DNA of 64,000 nt, taken from NCBI RefSeq assembly GCF_002803155.1, contig NZ_NNBP01000017.1, positions 1 to 64,000 on the forward strand. The letters run 5' to 3'. A program made the translations under genes and the position numbers. Under the pieces are notes generated by a model. The model saw nothing but the letters and a program-made list of their open reading frames with translations, made no database searches and had not been told where the DNA came from. Positions 7,856-16,781 of this stretch are shown piece after piece. Position 1 is the stretch's first letter. The number at the start of each line of letters is the position of its first letter. Source of the DNA: Streptomyces sp. CB02959. GTDB lineage: Bacteria > Actinomycetota > Actinomycetes > Streptomycetales > Streptomycetaceae.

Positions 7856-8626
7856 GTGGGGAAACGCGATACAGAAGCCGCGGGCGCCGAGGCCGTCCAG
7901 TTCAGCGTGGACCGGAACAGTCCGGTCCCGCTGTATTTCCAGCTGTCGCAGCAGCTGGAGGCCGCGATCGAGAACGGCCTGCTGGCCCCCGGCAGCCTGC
8001 TCGGCAACGAGATCGAACTGGCCGGCCGGCTCGGCCTGTCCCGGCCCACGGTGCGCCAGGCCATCCAGTCGCTGGTCGACAAGGGGCTGCTGGTCCGCCG
8101 CCGCGGCATCGGCACCCAGGTCGTCCACAGCCAGGTCAAGCGCCCGCTGGAGCTCAGCAGCCTCTACGACGACCTGGAGGCGGCCGGACAGAAGCCGGCC
8201 ACCCGCGTCCTGCTGAACACCACCACCGCGGCGGACGCCGAGGTCGCCGCCGCGCTGGGGATCGCCGAGGGAGCGGAGGTCGTCCTGGTCGAGCGGCTGC
8301 GGCTGACCCACGGCGAGCCGGTCGCCCACCTGCGCAACCACCTCCCCGCCGGGTTGCTGAAGCTGGAGACCGCCGACCTGGAGCAGACCGGCCTCTACCG
8401 GCTGATGCGGGCGGCCGGGATCACCCTGCACAGCGCCCGCCAGGCGGTCGGCGCCCGCGCGGCGACCGCCGAGGAGGCCGGACGGCTCGACGAGTCCGAA
8501 GGCGCGCCGCTGCTCACGATGGAGCGCACCACCTTCGACGACACCGGCCGCGCGGTGGAGTTCGGCTCGCATGTCTACCGGGCGTCCCGGTACGCCTTCG
8601 AGTTCCAGCTGCTGGTCCGGCCGTGA
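7856..8626 (+). CDS. GntR-family (HutC subfamily) regulator
   Basis: A 256-residue protein. The winged helix-turn-helix at ~20-85 includes GNEIELAGRLGLSRPTVRQAIQ. The UTRA effector domain runs from ~100 to 248. It starts at GTG 7856. HutC-type regulators sense sugars, sugar phosphates or amino-acid derivatives. Immediately downstream is a sugar ABC operon with a ROK kinase, and a perfect 16-bp palindrome lies between the two. It is therefore probably the local repressor of the transporter. The order GntR, binding protein, permease, ATPase, ROK kinase resembles a sugar locus I recall in S. coelicolor (around SCO6256-6260); this was not checked. Confidence 0.9.
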   Translation: MGKRDTEAAGAEAVQFSVDRNSPVPLYFQLSQQLEAAIENGLLAPGSLLGNEIELAGRLGLSRPTVRQAIQSLVDKGLLVRRRGIGTQVVHSQVKRPLELSSLYDDLEAAGQKPATRVLLNTTTAADAEVAAALGIAEGAEVVLVERLRLTHGEPVAHLRNHLPAGLLKLETADLEQTGLYRLMRAAGITLHSARQAVGARAATAEEAGRLDESEGAPLLTMERTTFDDTGRAVEFGSHVYRASRYAFEFQLLVRP

Positions 8627-8677
8627 GGCAGGGCGCCGTACGGTGAACGGCGGGTCCGGACCGCGTCTCTCGCTTTC

Positions 8678-8693
8678 GTCAGAATGTTCTGAC
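8678..8693. promoter_or_regulatory. Palindromic operator, probable GntR site
   Basis: GTCAGAA-TG-TTCTGAC is a perfect 16-bp inverted repeat, ending 6 bp upstream of the -35 box of the sugar transporter promoter. The adjacent HutC-type regulator is the obvious candidate binder. Confidence 0.65.
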
Positions 8694-8699
8694 AAACCA

Positions 8700-8729
8700 T
8701 TGACGCGGCTCGGCGCGCGCCGCTAGAAC
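8700..8729 (+). promoter_or_regulatory. Promoter of the sugar ABC operon, with a ~255-nt leader
   Basis: -35 TTGACG (8700-8705), an 18-bp spacer and -10 TAGAAC (8724-8729). Transcription would start near 8736. This leaves roughly 255 nt of untranslated leader before the binding-protein start at 8992. No small gene or known riboswitch was recognised in that leader. Confidence 0.6.
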
Positions 8730-8991
8730 TCCTCCAGCCGCAATCCGGCGGCGGGAAGCGAAGGCGGCCCACCATGATCTGCGCCAGCACGGCCCGGCCC
8801 GCGAACGGCCGGTCGGGAACCCTGCGAACCCCTACCACCCGGTCCGGATCGACCGGGGCCGGGACCCCATGAACCGGTACAGAACGCCGGTAACGGATAC
8901 TTGGTCGGTTGCCCGGCCCGGCCGCCGGCCGGCACCGCGGCGACAGCAGACACAGCCGGGACAGCGACAAGAGCGGGAAAGGCAAGTCCTC

Positions 8992-10005
8992 GTGGCAAGG
9001 GTTCGAAGAAGAGGACGCGTCGTTGGCGCCGTTCTGGCAGCGGTGCTCGGCGTCTCCCTGGCGGGGTGCAGCAGCACCGGAGGCAAGCGTGCCGAGGAGG
9101 AGCGCGCCGCGCAGGTGGCCGGCGGCAAGTCCGTCGTGCACACCCCCCGGTGGACCTTCGCGATGGTCACCCACTCGGGAGACGGCGACACGTTCTGGGA
9201 CATCGTGCAGAAGGGCGCCCAGCAGGCCGCCGACAAGGACAACATCAACTTCGTCTACGCGCACGACAAGGAGGCCCAGCGGCAGAGCGAGCTGGTGCAG
9301 TCCTACATCGACCAGAAGGTCGACGGGCTGATCGTCTCGCTGGCCAAGCCGGACGCGATGAAGGACGTCGTCCTCAAGGCCGAGAAGGCCGGCATCCCGG
9401 TGATCACGGTGAACTCCGGCGCGGAGGAGTCCAAGGCGTTCGGCGCGCTCACCCACATCGGCCAGGACGAGACGGTGGCCGGCGAGGCGGTCGGCGAGGA
9501 GCTGACCAAGCGCGGGAAGCAGAAGGCCCTCTGCGTCCTGCACGAGCAGGGCAACGTCGGCCACGAGCAGCGCTGCGACGGGGCCGCCAAGACCTTCAAG
9601 GGCGACCTGGAGAAGCTGTACGTGGACGGCACCAACATGCCCGACGTGCAGGCGTCCATCGAGTCCAAGCTCCAGGCCGACCCGTCCATCGACGCCGTGG
9701 TCACCCTCGGCGCGCCGTTCGCCGCCACCGCCGTCAAGGCCAAGGAGCAGGCCGGCAGCAAGGCCGAGATCGACACCTTCGACCTCAACGCGCAGGTCGC
9801 GAGCGGTCTGAAGGACGGCTCGCTGGGCTTCGCGGTCGACCAGCAGCCCTACCTCCAGGGCTACCAGGCGGTCGACCTGCTGTGGCTGTACAAGTACAAC
9901 GCCGACGTCCTCGGCGGCGGCAAGCCGGTGCTCACCGGACCCCAGGTGATCACCAAGCAGGACGCCGCGGCGCTCCAGCAGTACACGCAGCGGGGGACCC
10001 GATGA
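8992..10005 (+). CDS. Sugar ABC transporter substrate-binding lipoprotein
   Basis: A 337-residue type I periplasmic-binding protein of the ribose/galactose/fructose class (Peripla_BP_4). The lipobox is SLAGC with acylated C26. The mature protein has SGDGDTFWDIVQKGAQQAA, VDGLIVSLAKPDAMKDV and INSG/GQDE-type sugar-site loops. GTG 8992 was chosen because GGGAAAGG (8975-8982) lies 9 nt upstream and it gives a normal lipoprotein signal; an ATG at 8869 adds an atypical 41-residue basic extension. It is the first gene of the transporter operon and is translationally coupled to the permease by a 4-nt overlap. Confidence 0.9.
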   Translation: MARVRRRGRVVGAVLAAVLGVSLAGCSSTGGKRAEEERAAQVAGGKSVVHTPRWTFAMVTHSGDGDTFWDIVQKGAQQAADKDNINFVYAHDKEAQRQSELVQSYIDQKVDGLIVSLAKPDAMKDVVLKAEKAGIPVITVNSGAEESKAFGALTHIGQDETVAGEAVGEELTKRGKQKALCVLHEQGNVGHEQRCDGAAKTFKGDLEKLYVDGTNMPDVQASIESKLQADPSIDAVVTLGAPFAATAVKAKEQAGSKAEIDTFDLNAQVASGLKDGSLGFAVDQQPYLQGYQAVDLLWLYKYNADVLGGGKPVLTGPQVITKQDAAALQQYTQRGTR

Positions 10006-11069
10006 GCACCGCCGACGCACCGACCCGGCACCCCGCGCCAGCCGGGGACGCGGGCGACGAGCGGCTGCTGCACCGCTCCCTGGCCCGCCGGCTGATGAGC
10101 CGCCCCGAGCTGGGCTCGGTGGTCGGCGCCATCGCGGTCTTCGTCTTCTTCTCGGTGATCGCCGAACCGTTCCTGCGGCCCGCCAGCCTCTCCACGGTCC
10201 TGTACGCGTCCTCGACGATCGGCATCATGGCCGTACCCGTGGCGCTGCTGATGATCGGCGGGGAGTTCGACCTGTCGGCCGGCGTGATGGTGGTCAGCTC
10301 GGCACTGATCTCGTCGATGTTCAGCTACCAGATGACCGCCAACACCTGGGTCGGCGTCGGGGTGTCGCTGCTGGTCACGCTCGCCATCGGGGTCCTCAAC
10401 GGGGTGCTGCTGACCCGCACGAAGCTGCCCAGTTTCGTGATCACCCTGGGCACCTTCTTCATGCTGACCGGCCTCAACCTGGGCTTCACCAAGCTGATCA
10501 GCGGCACCGTCTCGACCAAGTCCATCGCCGACATGGAGGGCTTCGACTCCGCCCGCGCGGTCTTCGCCTCGCATCTGACCCTCGGGGGCGTCGACATCCA
10601 GATCACCATCGTGTGGTGGCTGGTGCTGGTCGCGCTCGCCACCTGGATCCTGCTGCGGACCCGGGCCGGCAACTGGATCTTCGCGGTGGGCGGCAACGCG
10701 GACGCCGCCCGGGCGGTCGGCGTCCCGGTCACCCGCACCAAGATCGGCCTCTACATGGGCGTCGCGTTCGCCGCCTGGATCTCGGGCCAGCACCTGCTGT
10801 TCTCGTTCGACGCGATCCAGTCCGGCGACGGCGTCGGCAACGAGTTCCTGTACATCATCGCGGCGGCGGTCGGCGGCTGCCTGATGACCGGCGGCTTCGG
10901 CTCGGCGATCGGCGCCGCGGTCGGCGCGTTCATCTTCGGCATGGCCAGCAAGGGCATCGTCTACGCGCAGTGGAACCCGGACTGGTACAAGTTCTTCCTC
11001 GGCGCGATGCTGCTGCTCGCCACACTCCTGAACGCCTGGGTCCGCAAACGGGCGGAGGACAAGTCATGA
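10002..11069 (+). CDS. Sugar ABC transporter permease (ribose/fructose type)
   Basis: A 355-residue membrane protein of the BPD_transp_2 family with about ten transmembrane segments. Visible family motifs are GGEFDLSAG at ~86-94 and the cytoplasmic AVGGNADAARAVGVPVTRTK coupling loop near 226-247. Its ATG overlaps the binding-protein stop (ATGA), and its own end overlaps the ATPase start. With the FrcA-like ATPase and lipoprotein it forms an importer probably specific for a monosaccharide or polyol. Confidence 0.92.
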   Translation: MSTADAPTRHPAPAGDAGDERLLHRSLARRLMSRPELGSVVGAIAVFVFFSVIAEPFLRPASLSTVLYASSTIGIMAVPVALLMIGGEFDLSAGVMVVSSALISSMFSYQMTANTWVGVGVSLLVTLAIGVLNGVLLTRTKLPSFVITLGTFFMLTGLNLGFTKLISGTVSTKSIADMEGFDSARAVFASHLTLGGVDIQITIVWWLVLVALATWILLRTRAGNWIFAVGGNADAARAVGVPVTRTKIGLYMGVAFAAWISGQHLLFSFDAIQSGDGVGNEFLYIIAAAVGGCLMTGGFGSAIGAAVGAFIFGMASKGIVYAQWNPDWYKFFLGAMLLLATLLNAWVRKRAEDKS

Positions 11070-11875
11070 CGGCACTGGTCGAACTCGACGACGTCAGCAA
11101 GTTCTACGGCAGCGTCAAAGCGCTGACGGGCGTGTCGCTGGAGGTGCACGCGGGCGAGATCACCTGCGTCCTCGGCGACAACGGCGCCGGCAAGTCCACC
11201 CTCATCAAGATCATCGCGGGGCTGCACCGGCACGACGCCGGCACCTTCGCCATCGAGGGCGAGGAGACCCGGCTCGGCTCCCCGCGCGAGGCCCTGGACC
11301 GCGGTATCGCCACCGTCTACCAGGACCTGGCCGTGGTGCCCCTGATGCCGGTGTGGCGGAACTTCTTCCTCGGCTCGGAGCCGACCACCGGCGTCGGCCC
11401 GTTCCGGCGGCTCGACGTGCGCACCATGCGCGAGACCACCCGCGCCGAGCTGCTGCGGATGGGCATCGACCTGCGCGACGTCGACCAGCCCATCGGCACC
11501 CTCTCCGGCGGCGAACGGCAGTGCGTCGCCATCGCCCGCGCCGTCTACTTCGGCGCCAAGGTCCTCGTCCTGGACGAGCCGACCGCGGCACTCGGCGTCA
11601 AGCAGTCCGGGGTGGTGCTCAAATACGTCGCGGCCGCCCGGGACGCCGGGCTCGGCGTGGTGTTGATCACCCACAACCCGCACCACGCCTACCTCGTCGG
11701 CGACCGCTTCGTACTGCTCAAGCGCGGCACGATGGCCGGCAGCCACCTCAAGTCGGAGATCGCCCTGGAGGAGCTGACCCGCCAAATGGCAGGCGGCAGC
11801 GAGCTGGAACAACTCAGCCACGAACTGGCCCGCACCGGCCCGACGGAGTTCCCCGGCGGTCACCGGCCCGAGTGA
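11066..11875 (+). CDS. Sugar ABC transporter ATP-binding protein, FrcA-like
   Basis: A 269-residue single-domain ABC ATPase. Walker A GDNGAGKST is at 37-45, the Q-loop near 86, signature LSGGE at 146-150, Walker B VLVLDEP at 166-172 and the switch His at 203. Ribose-type importers usually have a fused double ATPase of about 500 residues. A single domain of this size is characteristic of the fructose importer FrcA subgroup. It overlaps the permease by 4 nt. 'THNPHHAYLVGDRF' after the switch His is typical of this subgroup. Confidence 0.92.
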   Translation: MTALVELDDVSKFYGSVKALTGVSLEVHAGEITCVLGDNGAGKSTLIKIIAGLHRHDAGTFAIEGEETRLGSPREALDRGIATVYQDLAVVPLMPVWRNFFLGSEPTTGVGPFRRLDVRTMRETTRAELLRMGIDLRDVDQPIGTLSGGERQCVAIARAVYFGAKVLVLDEPTAALGVKQSGVVLKYVAAARDAGLGVVLITHNPHHAYLVGDRFVLLKRGTMAGSHLKSEIALEELTRQMAGGSELEQLSHELARTGPTEFPGGHRPE

Positions 11876-12114
11876 ACCCGCGCCGCGCCCCGCACCGGCC
11901 CCCGGCCGCGGCGGGGTGCGGCGCCCGGCATCGCGGTGCGCCGGACGGCGCGGGTGATGCACAATCGCAGCGGACCATCCAGCGAGGCCCCGGCCTCCCC
12001 GACACCCGCAGGGACGAGACGACTCTTGCGCGCACGCAGCCGCCGAGACCGTAACGGCAGCCGCCCCGGCTGTCCCGGCCACCCCACCGGCGACGAGGTC
12101 CGAGGGGTGATCCG

Positions 12115-13236
12115 ATGAGCATGTACCGGGACCGGGCGCACCGCGGGAGCGCCCGCGCCACCGTCCTCCGCACCGTCGGCGCCAGAGAGCGCCGCTCCCA
12201 CCTGACCGCCCCCCGGGTGCCCACCGTCGGCATCGACATCGGCGGCACCAAGGTGATGGCGGGCGTGGTCGACGCCGACGGCACCATCCTGGAGAAGGTC
12301 CGCACCGAGACGCCGGACAAGTCCAAGAGCCCCAAGGTCGTCGAGGACACCATCACCGAACTGGTGCTGGACCTCTCCGACCGGCACGACGTGCACGCGG
12401 TCGGCATCGGCGCGGCCGGCTGGGTGGACGCCGACCGCTCCCGGGTGCTCTTCGCCCCGCACCTGAACTGGCGCAACGAGCCGCTGCGGGACCGCCTCGC
12501 CGACCGGCTGGCGGTCCCGGTCATGGTCGACAACGACGCCAACACCGCCGCCTGGGCGGAGTGGCGCTTCGGTGCCGGCCGCGGCGAGGACCACCTCGTC
12601 ATGATCACGCTCGGTACCGGCATCGGCGGCGCCATCCTGGAGGACGGCGCCGTCAAGCGCGGCAAGTACGGAGTGGCCGGCGAATTCGGCCACATGCAGG
12701 TGGTCCCCGGAGGCCACCGCTGCCCGTGCGGCAACCGCGGCTGCTGGGAGCAGTACAGCTCCGGCAACGCCCTGGTCCGCGAGGCCCGGGAGCTGGCCGC
12801 CGCCGACTCCCCGGTCGCGTACAACATCATCGAGCGGGTCGGCGGGCGGGTCGGCGACATCACCGGCCCGCTGATCACCGAGCTGGCCCGGGAGGGCGAC
12901 GCGATGTGCGTCGAACTCCTCCAGGACATCGGGCAGTGGCTCGGCGTCGGCATCGCCAACCTCGCCGCCGCCCTCGACCCGTCCTGCTTCGTCATCGGCG
13001 GCGGCGTCAGCGCCGCCGACGACCTGCTGATCGGCCCGGCCCGGGACGCCTTCCGGCGCCACCTCACCGGCCGCGGCTACCGCCCCGAGGCCACCATCGC
13101 CAAGGCCCAGCTGGGCCCCGAGGCCGGGATGGTCGGCGCCGCCGACCTGGCCCGGCTGGTGGCCCGCCGCTTCCGGCGCGCCAACCGCCGTCGCGCGGAG
13201 CGCTACGAGCGCTACGAACGGTCGGGCCGCCGATGA
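12115..13236 (+). CDS. ROK-family sugar kinase (glucokinase-like)
   Basis: A 373-residue kinase. The ATP phosphate-binding DIGGTK is at 41-46, the catalytic Asp at 141 in VDNDANTAA, GEFGH at 189-193, and the zinc motif CPCGNRGCWEQY at 203-214 with C203, C205 and C210 plus H193. No N-terminal DNA-binding domain is present, so it is an enzyme rather than a ROK repressor. It resembles Streptomyces GlkA but carries a 36-residue basic extension before the fold and an Arg/Tyr-rich tail. It lies 239 bp after the ABC ATPase and probably phosphorylates the imported sugar. Confidence 0.9.
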   Translation: MSMYRDRAHRGSARATVLRTVGARERRSHLTAPRVPTVGIDIGGTKVMAGVVDADGTILEKVRTETPDKSKSPKVVEDTITELVLDLSDRHDVHAVGIGAAGWVDADRSRVLFAPHLNWRNEPLRDRLADRLAVPVMVDNDANTAAWAEWRFGAGRGEDHLVMITLGTGIGGAILEDGAVKRGKYGVAGEFGHMQVVPGGHRCPCGNRGCWEQYSSGNALVREARELAAADSPVAYNIIERVGGRVGDITGPLITELAREGDAMCVELLQDIGQWLGVGIANLAAALDPSCFVIGGGVSAADDLLIGPARDAFRRHLTGRGYRPEATIAKAQLGPEAGMVGAADLARLVARRFRRANRRRAERYERYERSGRR

Positions 13237-13793
13237 CCGAACCGGACTCCCCAGCCATGCACGACGACCACCACCCCGGCGCCCGGACCCGCCGGCCCTT
13301 CCTGCTGGCGCTGGTCATCTTCCTGCTGATCACGATCCCGGCCGGCTACTTCGTCATCTCCGCCGAGCAGAGCCGGGACAGCGGGTCGGACAAGGAGTCC
13401 GAGGCCGCCGCCACCGGCCTGACCAACGCCTTCCCCTCCAAGCTGCAGCAGCGGATCTACAACGTCCCGGTGCCGATCGGCTCCACCCCGGTCTACTACT
13501 ACGAGACCAACTCCTGGCAGACCAGTTCGCTGTTCGTGCAGTTCCGGACCAACGACTGGGGCCTCGCGCAGTACCTCGCGGCCGTCGGCACCAGCACCGC
13601 CGCCCTCAAGAAGGGCGCGATCACCATCCCGCCGGACCAGGCGGCCAAGGTCGGCTGGGACTTCCAGGCCGACTGGCCCTGGCAGGGCGTCGCGGTCGAC
13701 CGGCCGGCGCCGCAGCCCTCCCAGCGGATCGTGGTCAGCGAGGACGAACCCGGGCACCCGGTCGTTTACACCGTTTCGACCGTGCAGTTCTGA
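13233..13793 (+). CDS. Single-span membrane protein of unknown function
   Basis: A 186-residue protein with a short cytoplasmic N-terminus, one transmembrane helix at about residues 22-43, then an extracytoplasmic domain rich in Tyr/Trp/Gln (YYYETNSWQTSSLFVQFRTND) without recognised motifs. Its ATG overlaps the stop of the ROK kinase (ATGA), so the two are translationally coupled. The coupling suggests a link to the sugar locus. No family is recognised. Confidence 0.75.
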   Translation: MTEPDSPAMHDDHHPGARTRRPFLLALVIFLLITIPAGYFVISAEQSRDSGSDKESEAAATGLTNAFPSKLQQRIYNVPVPIGSTPVYYYETNSWQTSSLFVQFRTNDWGLAQYLAAVGTSTAALKKGAITIPPDQAAKVGWDFQADWPWQGVAVDRPAPQPSQRIVVSEDEPGHPVVYTVSTVQF

Positions 13794-13809
13794 TCTGTGA
13801 CCACCGCTT

Positions 13810-13852
13810 CCTGACCCGGGTGTCAGGACCGCGTCACGGTGTCGGTTAGCGT
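13810..13852 (+). promoter_or_regulatory. Candidate operator and -10 of the PcaL-like gene
   Basis: An inverted repeat CCTGAC-CCGGGT-GTCAGG at 13810-13827 is followed by TAGCGT (13847-13852), 6 nt before the GTG start. The spacing fits leaderless transcription. No good -35 is seen. Confidence 0.35.
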
Positions 13853-13858
13853 GGTCGG

Positions 13859-15130
13859 GTGAGCGAGAAGACCCTGCAGCACCGGATCGACGGTCCCGAT
13901 GGCGCCCCCGTCCTCGTCCTGGGGGCCGCCCTCGGGACGACCTGGCACATGTGGGACCGGCAGATCCCCGACCTGACCCGCCAGTGGCGCGTCATCCGGT
14001 TCGACCTGCCCGGCCACGGCGGATCACCCGCCCACGCGGTGAGCTCCATCGCCGAACTCGCCGACCGGCTCGTCACCACCCTCGACGCCCTGGGCGTGGA
14101 GCGGTTCGGCTACGCCGGCTGCGACATCGGCAGCGCAGTCGGCACCCAGATCGCCCTCACCCGCCCGCACCGCGTCACCTCCCTCGCGCTGGTGTCCTCC
14201 TCGCCGCGCTACGGCACCGCCGACGCCTGGCGTCAGCGCGGGGTGGTGATCCGCACCAACGGACTCGACCCGATCGCCCGCACCGCGCCCGAGCACTGGT
14301 TCACCCCGGGCTTCGCCGGCGCCCAGAAAGCCATCGTCGAATGGGCCGTCCAGATGGTGCGGACCACCGACCCCGGCTGCTACATCGCGGCCTGCGAGGC
14401 ACTGGCCGCCTACGACGTGCGGTCCTCCCTGGGCCGGGTCGGCGTGCCCACCCTCGTCGTCGTCGGTGCCGAGGACCAGGTCACGCCCACCACCGACGCC
14501 CGCACCCTCGTCGCCGGCATACCGGACGCGAGCCTGGCGCTGATCCCGGACACCTCGCACCTGGCCCCCGTCGAGCAGCCCGCGGCCGTCTCCGAACTGC
14601 TCATCCGCCACTTCAGCACCGCCTGGAACGACAAGCCCGGCCCCGCCGCCATCAGCGCGGCCGCCCCGAAGCCGCAGATCGCACCGCCGATGCCGACCCA
14701 CGCCCCGGCCGCCATCGAATCCGGCCTGTCGCAGCCCGCCCAGGTCCGCGGCGGCACGTACGAGCAGGGCATCAAGGTCCGCCGCGAGGTGCTCGGCGAC
14801 GCCCACGTGGACCGGGTGGAGGCCGCCACCGACGACTTCAACGCCGACTTCCACGACTTCATCACCCGCTACGCCTGGGGCGAGACCTGGACCCGGCCCG
14901 GCCTGGACCGCCGCACCCGCAGCATCATCACCCTCACCGCGCTGGTCGCCCGCGGCCACCGCGAGGAACTCGCCCTGCACACCCGCGCCGCCCTCCGCAA
15001 CGGCCTCACGCCCGCGGAGATCAAGGAGGTCCTGCTCCACACCGCGGTCTACTGCGGCGTGCCGGCCGCCAACTCCGCCTTCGCGGTGGCCCAGAAGGTC
15101 ATACACGAGGAGACCACCCCGGAGGCGTGA
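13859..15130 (+). CDS. PcaL-like fusion: alpha/beta hydrolase + carboxymuconolactone decarboxylase
   Basis: A 423-residue two-domain protein. Residues ~5-255 are an alpha/beta hydrolase like 3-oxoadipate enol-lactonase (LGAALGTTWHMWDRQIPDL). Residues ~310-415 are a carboxymuconolactone decarboxylase domain (HDFITRYAWGETWTRPGLDRRTRSI...). In actinomycetes the fusion PcaL performs two consecutive steps of protocatechuate breakdown. The expected nucleophile elbow GxSxG reads GCDIG, with Asp at 89. D206 and H234 complete a triad. Thus the hydrolase half may have changed chemistry or be inactive. No other pca genes are adjacent, so pcaL is not assigned. The GTG start is probably leaderless. Confidence 0.85.
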   Translation: MSEKTLQHRIDGPDGAPVLVLGAALGTTWHMWDRQIPDLTRQWRVIRFDLPGHGGSPAHAVSSIAELADRLVTTLDALGVERFGYAGCDIGSAVGTQIALTRPHRVTSLALVSSSPRYGTADAWRQRGVVIRTNGLDPIARTAPEHWFTPGFAGAQKAIVEWAVQMVRTTDPGCYIAACEALAAYDVRSSLGRVGVPTLVVVGAEDQVTPTTDARTLVAGIPDASLALIPDTSHLAPVEQPAAVSELLIRHFSTAWNDKPGPAAISAAAPKPQIAPPMPTHAPAAIESGLSQPAQVRGGTYEQGIKVRREVLGDAHVDRVEAATDDFNADFHDFITRYAWGETWTRPGLDRRTRSIITLTALVARGHREELALHTRAALRNGLTPAEIKEVLLHTAVYCGVPAANSAFAVAQKVIHEETTPEA

Positions 15131-15210
15131 GGACGGCGGGGTCCGCACCGCGCCCCGACCGCTGTCCACAGGTCGCCCGGGCGGCCGTCCCGGCGCGGCA
15201 AGATGGCGCC

Positions 15211-15849
15211 ATGGAACTCACCAAGAAGACCCACGCCTGCGTCCGGATCGAGAAGGACGGGCGGACGCTGGTCATCGACCCCGGGGTGTTCAGCGAGGAG
15301 GACGCGGCCGTCGGCGCGGACGCGATCCTGGTGACGCACGAGCACCCGGACCACTTCGACGAGGGCCGCCTGCGCCGGGCCATGGAGGCCGACCCGGCCA
15401 CCGAGATCTGGACCCTGGCCGGCGTCGCCGACCAGATCTCCGCGGCCTTCCCGGGCCGGGTGCACACCGTCGGCGAGGGCGACGCCTTCACCGCCGCCGG
15501 CTTCGACGTCGAGGTGCACGGGCAGCTGCACGCGGTGATCCACCCGGACATCCCGCGCATCACCAACGTCGGCTTCCTCCTGGACGGCACCGTCTTCCAC
15601 CCCGGCGACGCGCTGACCGTCCCCGAGGGCCGCACCGTCGACACCCTGCTGCTGCCGGTCCACGCGCCCTGGAGCAAGGTCGCCGAGATCATCGACTACG
15701 TCCGCGCGGTCGCCCCGCGCCGGGCCGTCGACATCCATGACAGCCTGCTCGCGGACCACGCCCGCCCGGTCTACGACGGCCTGATCGACAAGCTGGGCCG
15801 GACCGACCACGGCCGCCTCGCCCCGGGCGCGCGCACCGAGGTGGGCTGA
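15211..15849 (+). CDS. MBL-fold metallohydrolase (UlaG-like)
   Basis: A 212-residue metallo-beta-lactamase-fold protein. The metal motif THEHPDHFD is at 42-50, with further ligands likely at H136 in HAVIH and D near 163 in FHPGDAL. It is of the short, UlaG/L-ascorbate-6-phosphate-lactonase-like class with no fused domain. It starts at ATG 15211 without a strong ribosome binding site. It lies 80 bp after the PcaL-like gene and 30 bp before exonuclease III. The substrate is unknown. Confidence 0.85.
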   Translation: MELTKKTHACVRIEKDGRTLVIDPGVFSEEDAAVGADAILVTHEHPDHFDEGRLRRAMEADPATEIWTLAGVADQISAAFPGRVHTVGEGDAFTAAGFDVEVHGQLHAVIHPDIPRITNVGFLLDGTVFHPGDALTVPEGRTVDTLLLPVHAPWSKVAEIIDYVRAVAPRRAVDIHDSLLADHARPVYDGLIDKLGRTDHGRLAPGARTEVG

Positions 15850-15872
15850 CTGTCGGTGCCGCGCTGTAGGTT
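15845..15872 (+). promoter_or_regulatory. Probable leaderless promoter of exonuclease III
   Basis: -10 TAGGTT at 15867-15872 lies 7 nt before the ATG at 15880. A poor -35 (GCTGAC, 15845-15850) is 16 bp upstream. There is no Shine-Dalgarno sequence. Confidence 0.4.
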
Positions 15873-15879
15873 TACGGAC

Positions 15880-16659
15880 ATGCGCATCGCGACCTGGAAC
15901 GTCAATTCGATCACCGCTCGCCTCCCGAGGCTGCTGGCCTGGCTGGAGCAGTCCGGCACGGATGTGCTGTGCGTCCAGGAGACCAAGTGCTCCGACGAGC
16001 AGTTCCCCTACGACGAGCTCCGCGAGCTGGGCTACGAAGCCGCGGTCAACGCCACCGGCCGGTGGAACGGCGTCGCGCTGCTCTCCAAGGTCGGCCTCAC
16101 GGACGTGGTCAAGGGACTGCCCGGCGGCCCGGAGTACGACGGTGTGCAGGAGCCCCGTGCCGTCTCCGCGACCTGCGGCCCGGCCCGCGTCTGGTCGGTC
16201 TACGTTCCCAACGGCCGCGAGGTCGACCATGCGCACTACGCCTACAAGCTCGCCTGGTTCGAGGCACTGAAGGCGGCGGTCGCCGAGGACGCCGCGGCCG
16301 GCCGCCCGTTCGCGATCCTCGGCGACTACAACGTCGCCCCCACCGACGAGGACGTCTGGGACCCGGCCGCCTTCGAGGGCCTCACCCACGTCACCCCCGC
16401 CGAGCGCGCCGCCCTGGCCGCCCTGCGCGAGGCCGGCCTGTCGGACGTGGTGCCCCGCCCGCTGAAGTACGACCGCCCGTACACGTACTGGGACTACCGC
16501 CAGCTCGCCTTCCCCAAGAACCGCGGCATGCGCATCGACCTCGTCTACGGCAACGCACCGTTCGGCAAGGCCGTCTCGGACGCCTATGTCGACCGTGAGG
16601 AGCGCAAGGGCAAGGGCGCCTCGGACCACGCGCCCGTGGTGGTCGACCTGGACGTGTGA
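15880..16659 (+). CDS. xthA: Exodeoxyribonuclease III
   Basis: A 259-residue AP endonuclease/3'-5' exonuclease of the ExoIII type in the EEP superfamily. Active-site signatures are N7 in TWNVNS, metal-binding E34 in VQETK, Y109 in VYVPNG, D149/N151 in LGDYNVAP and SDHAPVVVDL at the C-terminus. It cleaves DNA at abasic sites and repairs 3' blocks in base excision repair, in the cytoplasm. ATG 15880 is fixed by the protein family start and the adjacent -10 box. Confidence 0.95.
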   Translation: MRIATWNVNSITARLPRLLAWLEQSGTDVLCVQETKCSDEQFPYDELRELGYEAAVNATGRWNGVALLSKVGLTDVVKGLPGGPEYDGVQEPRAVSATCGPARVWSVYVPNGREVDHAHYAYKLAWFEALKAAVAEDAAAGRPFAILGDYNVAPTDEDVWDPAAFEGLTHVTPAERAALAALREAGLSDVVPRPLKYDRPYTYWDYRQLAFPKNRGMRIDLVYGNAPFGKAVSDAYVDREERKGKGASDHAPVVVDLDV

Positions 16660-16781
16660 GCCGGGCGTGCGCCGGCCGGCTGCCCGGTGCGCCGGGGAGG
16701 CGCGCGGGGGCGCCGCGGGGGCCCCGGCGCCGTGCCGCGCGCCTGTGGCCGCGGCCCCGGGGCGGGTGGGACCCTCGCACC

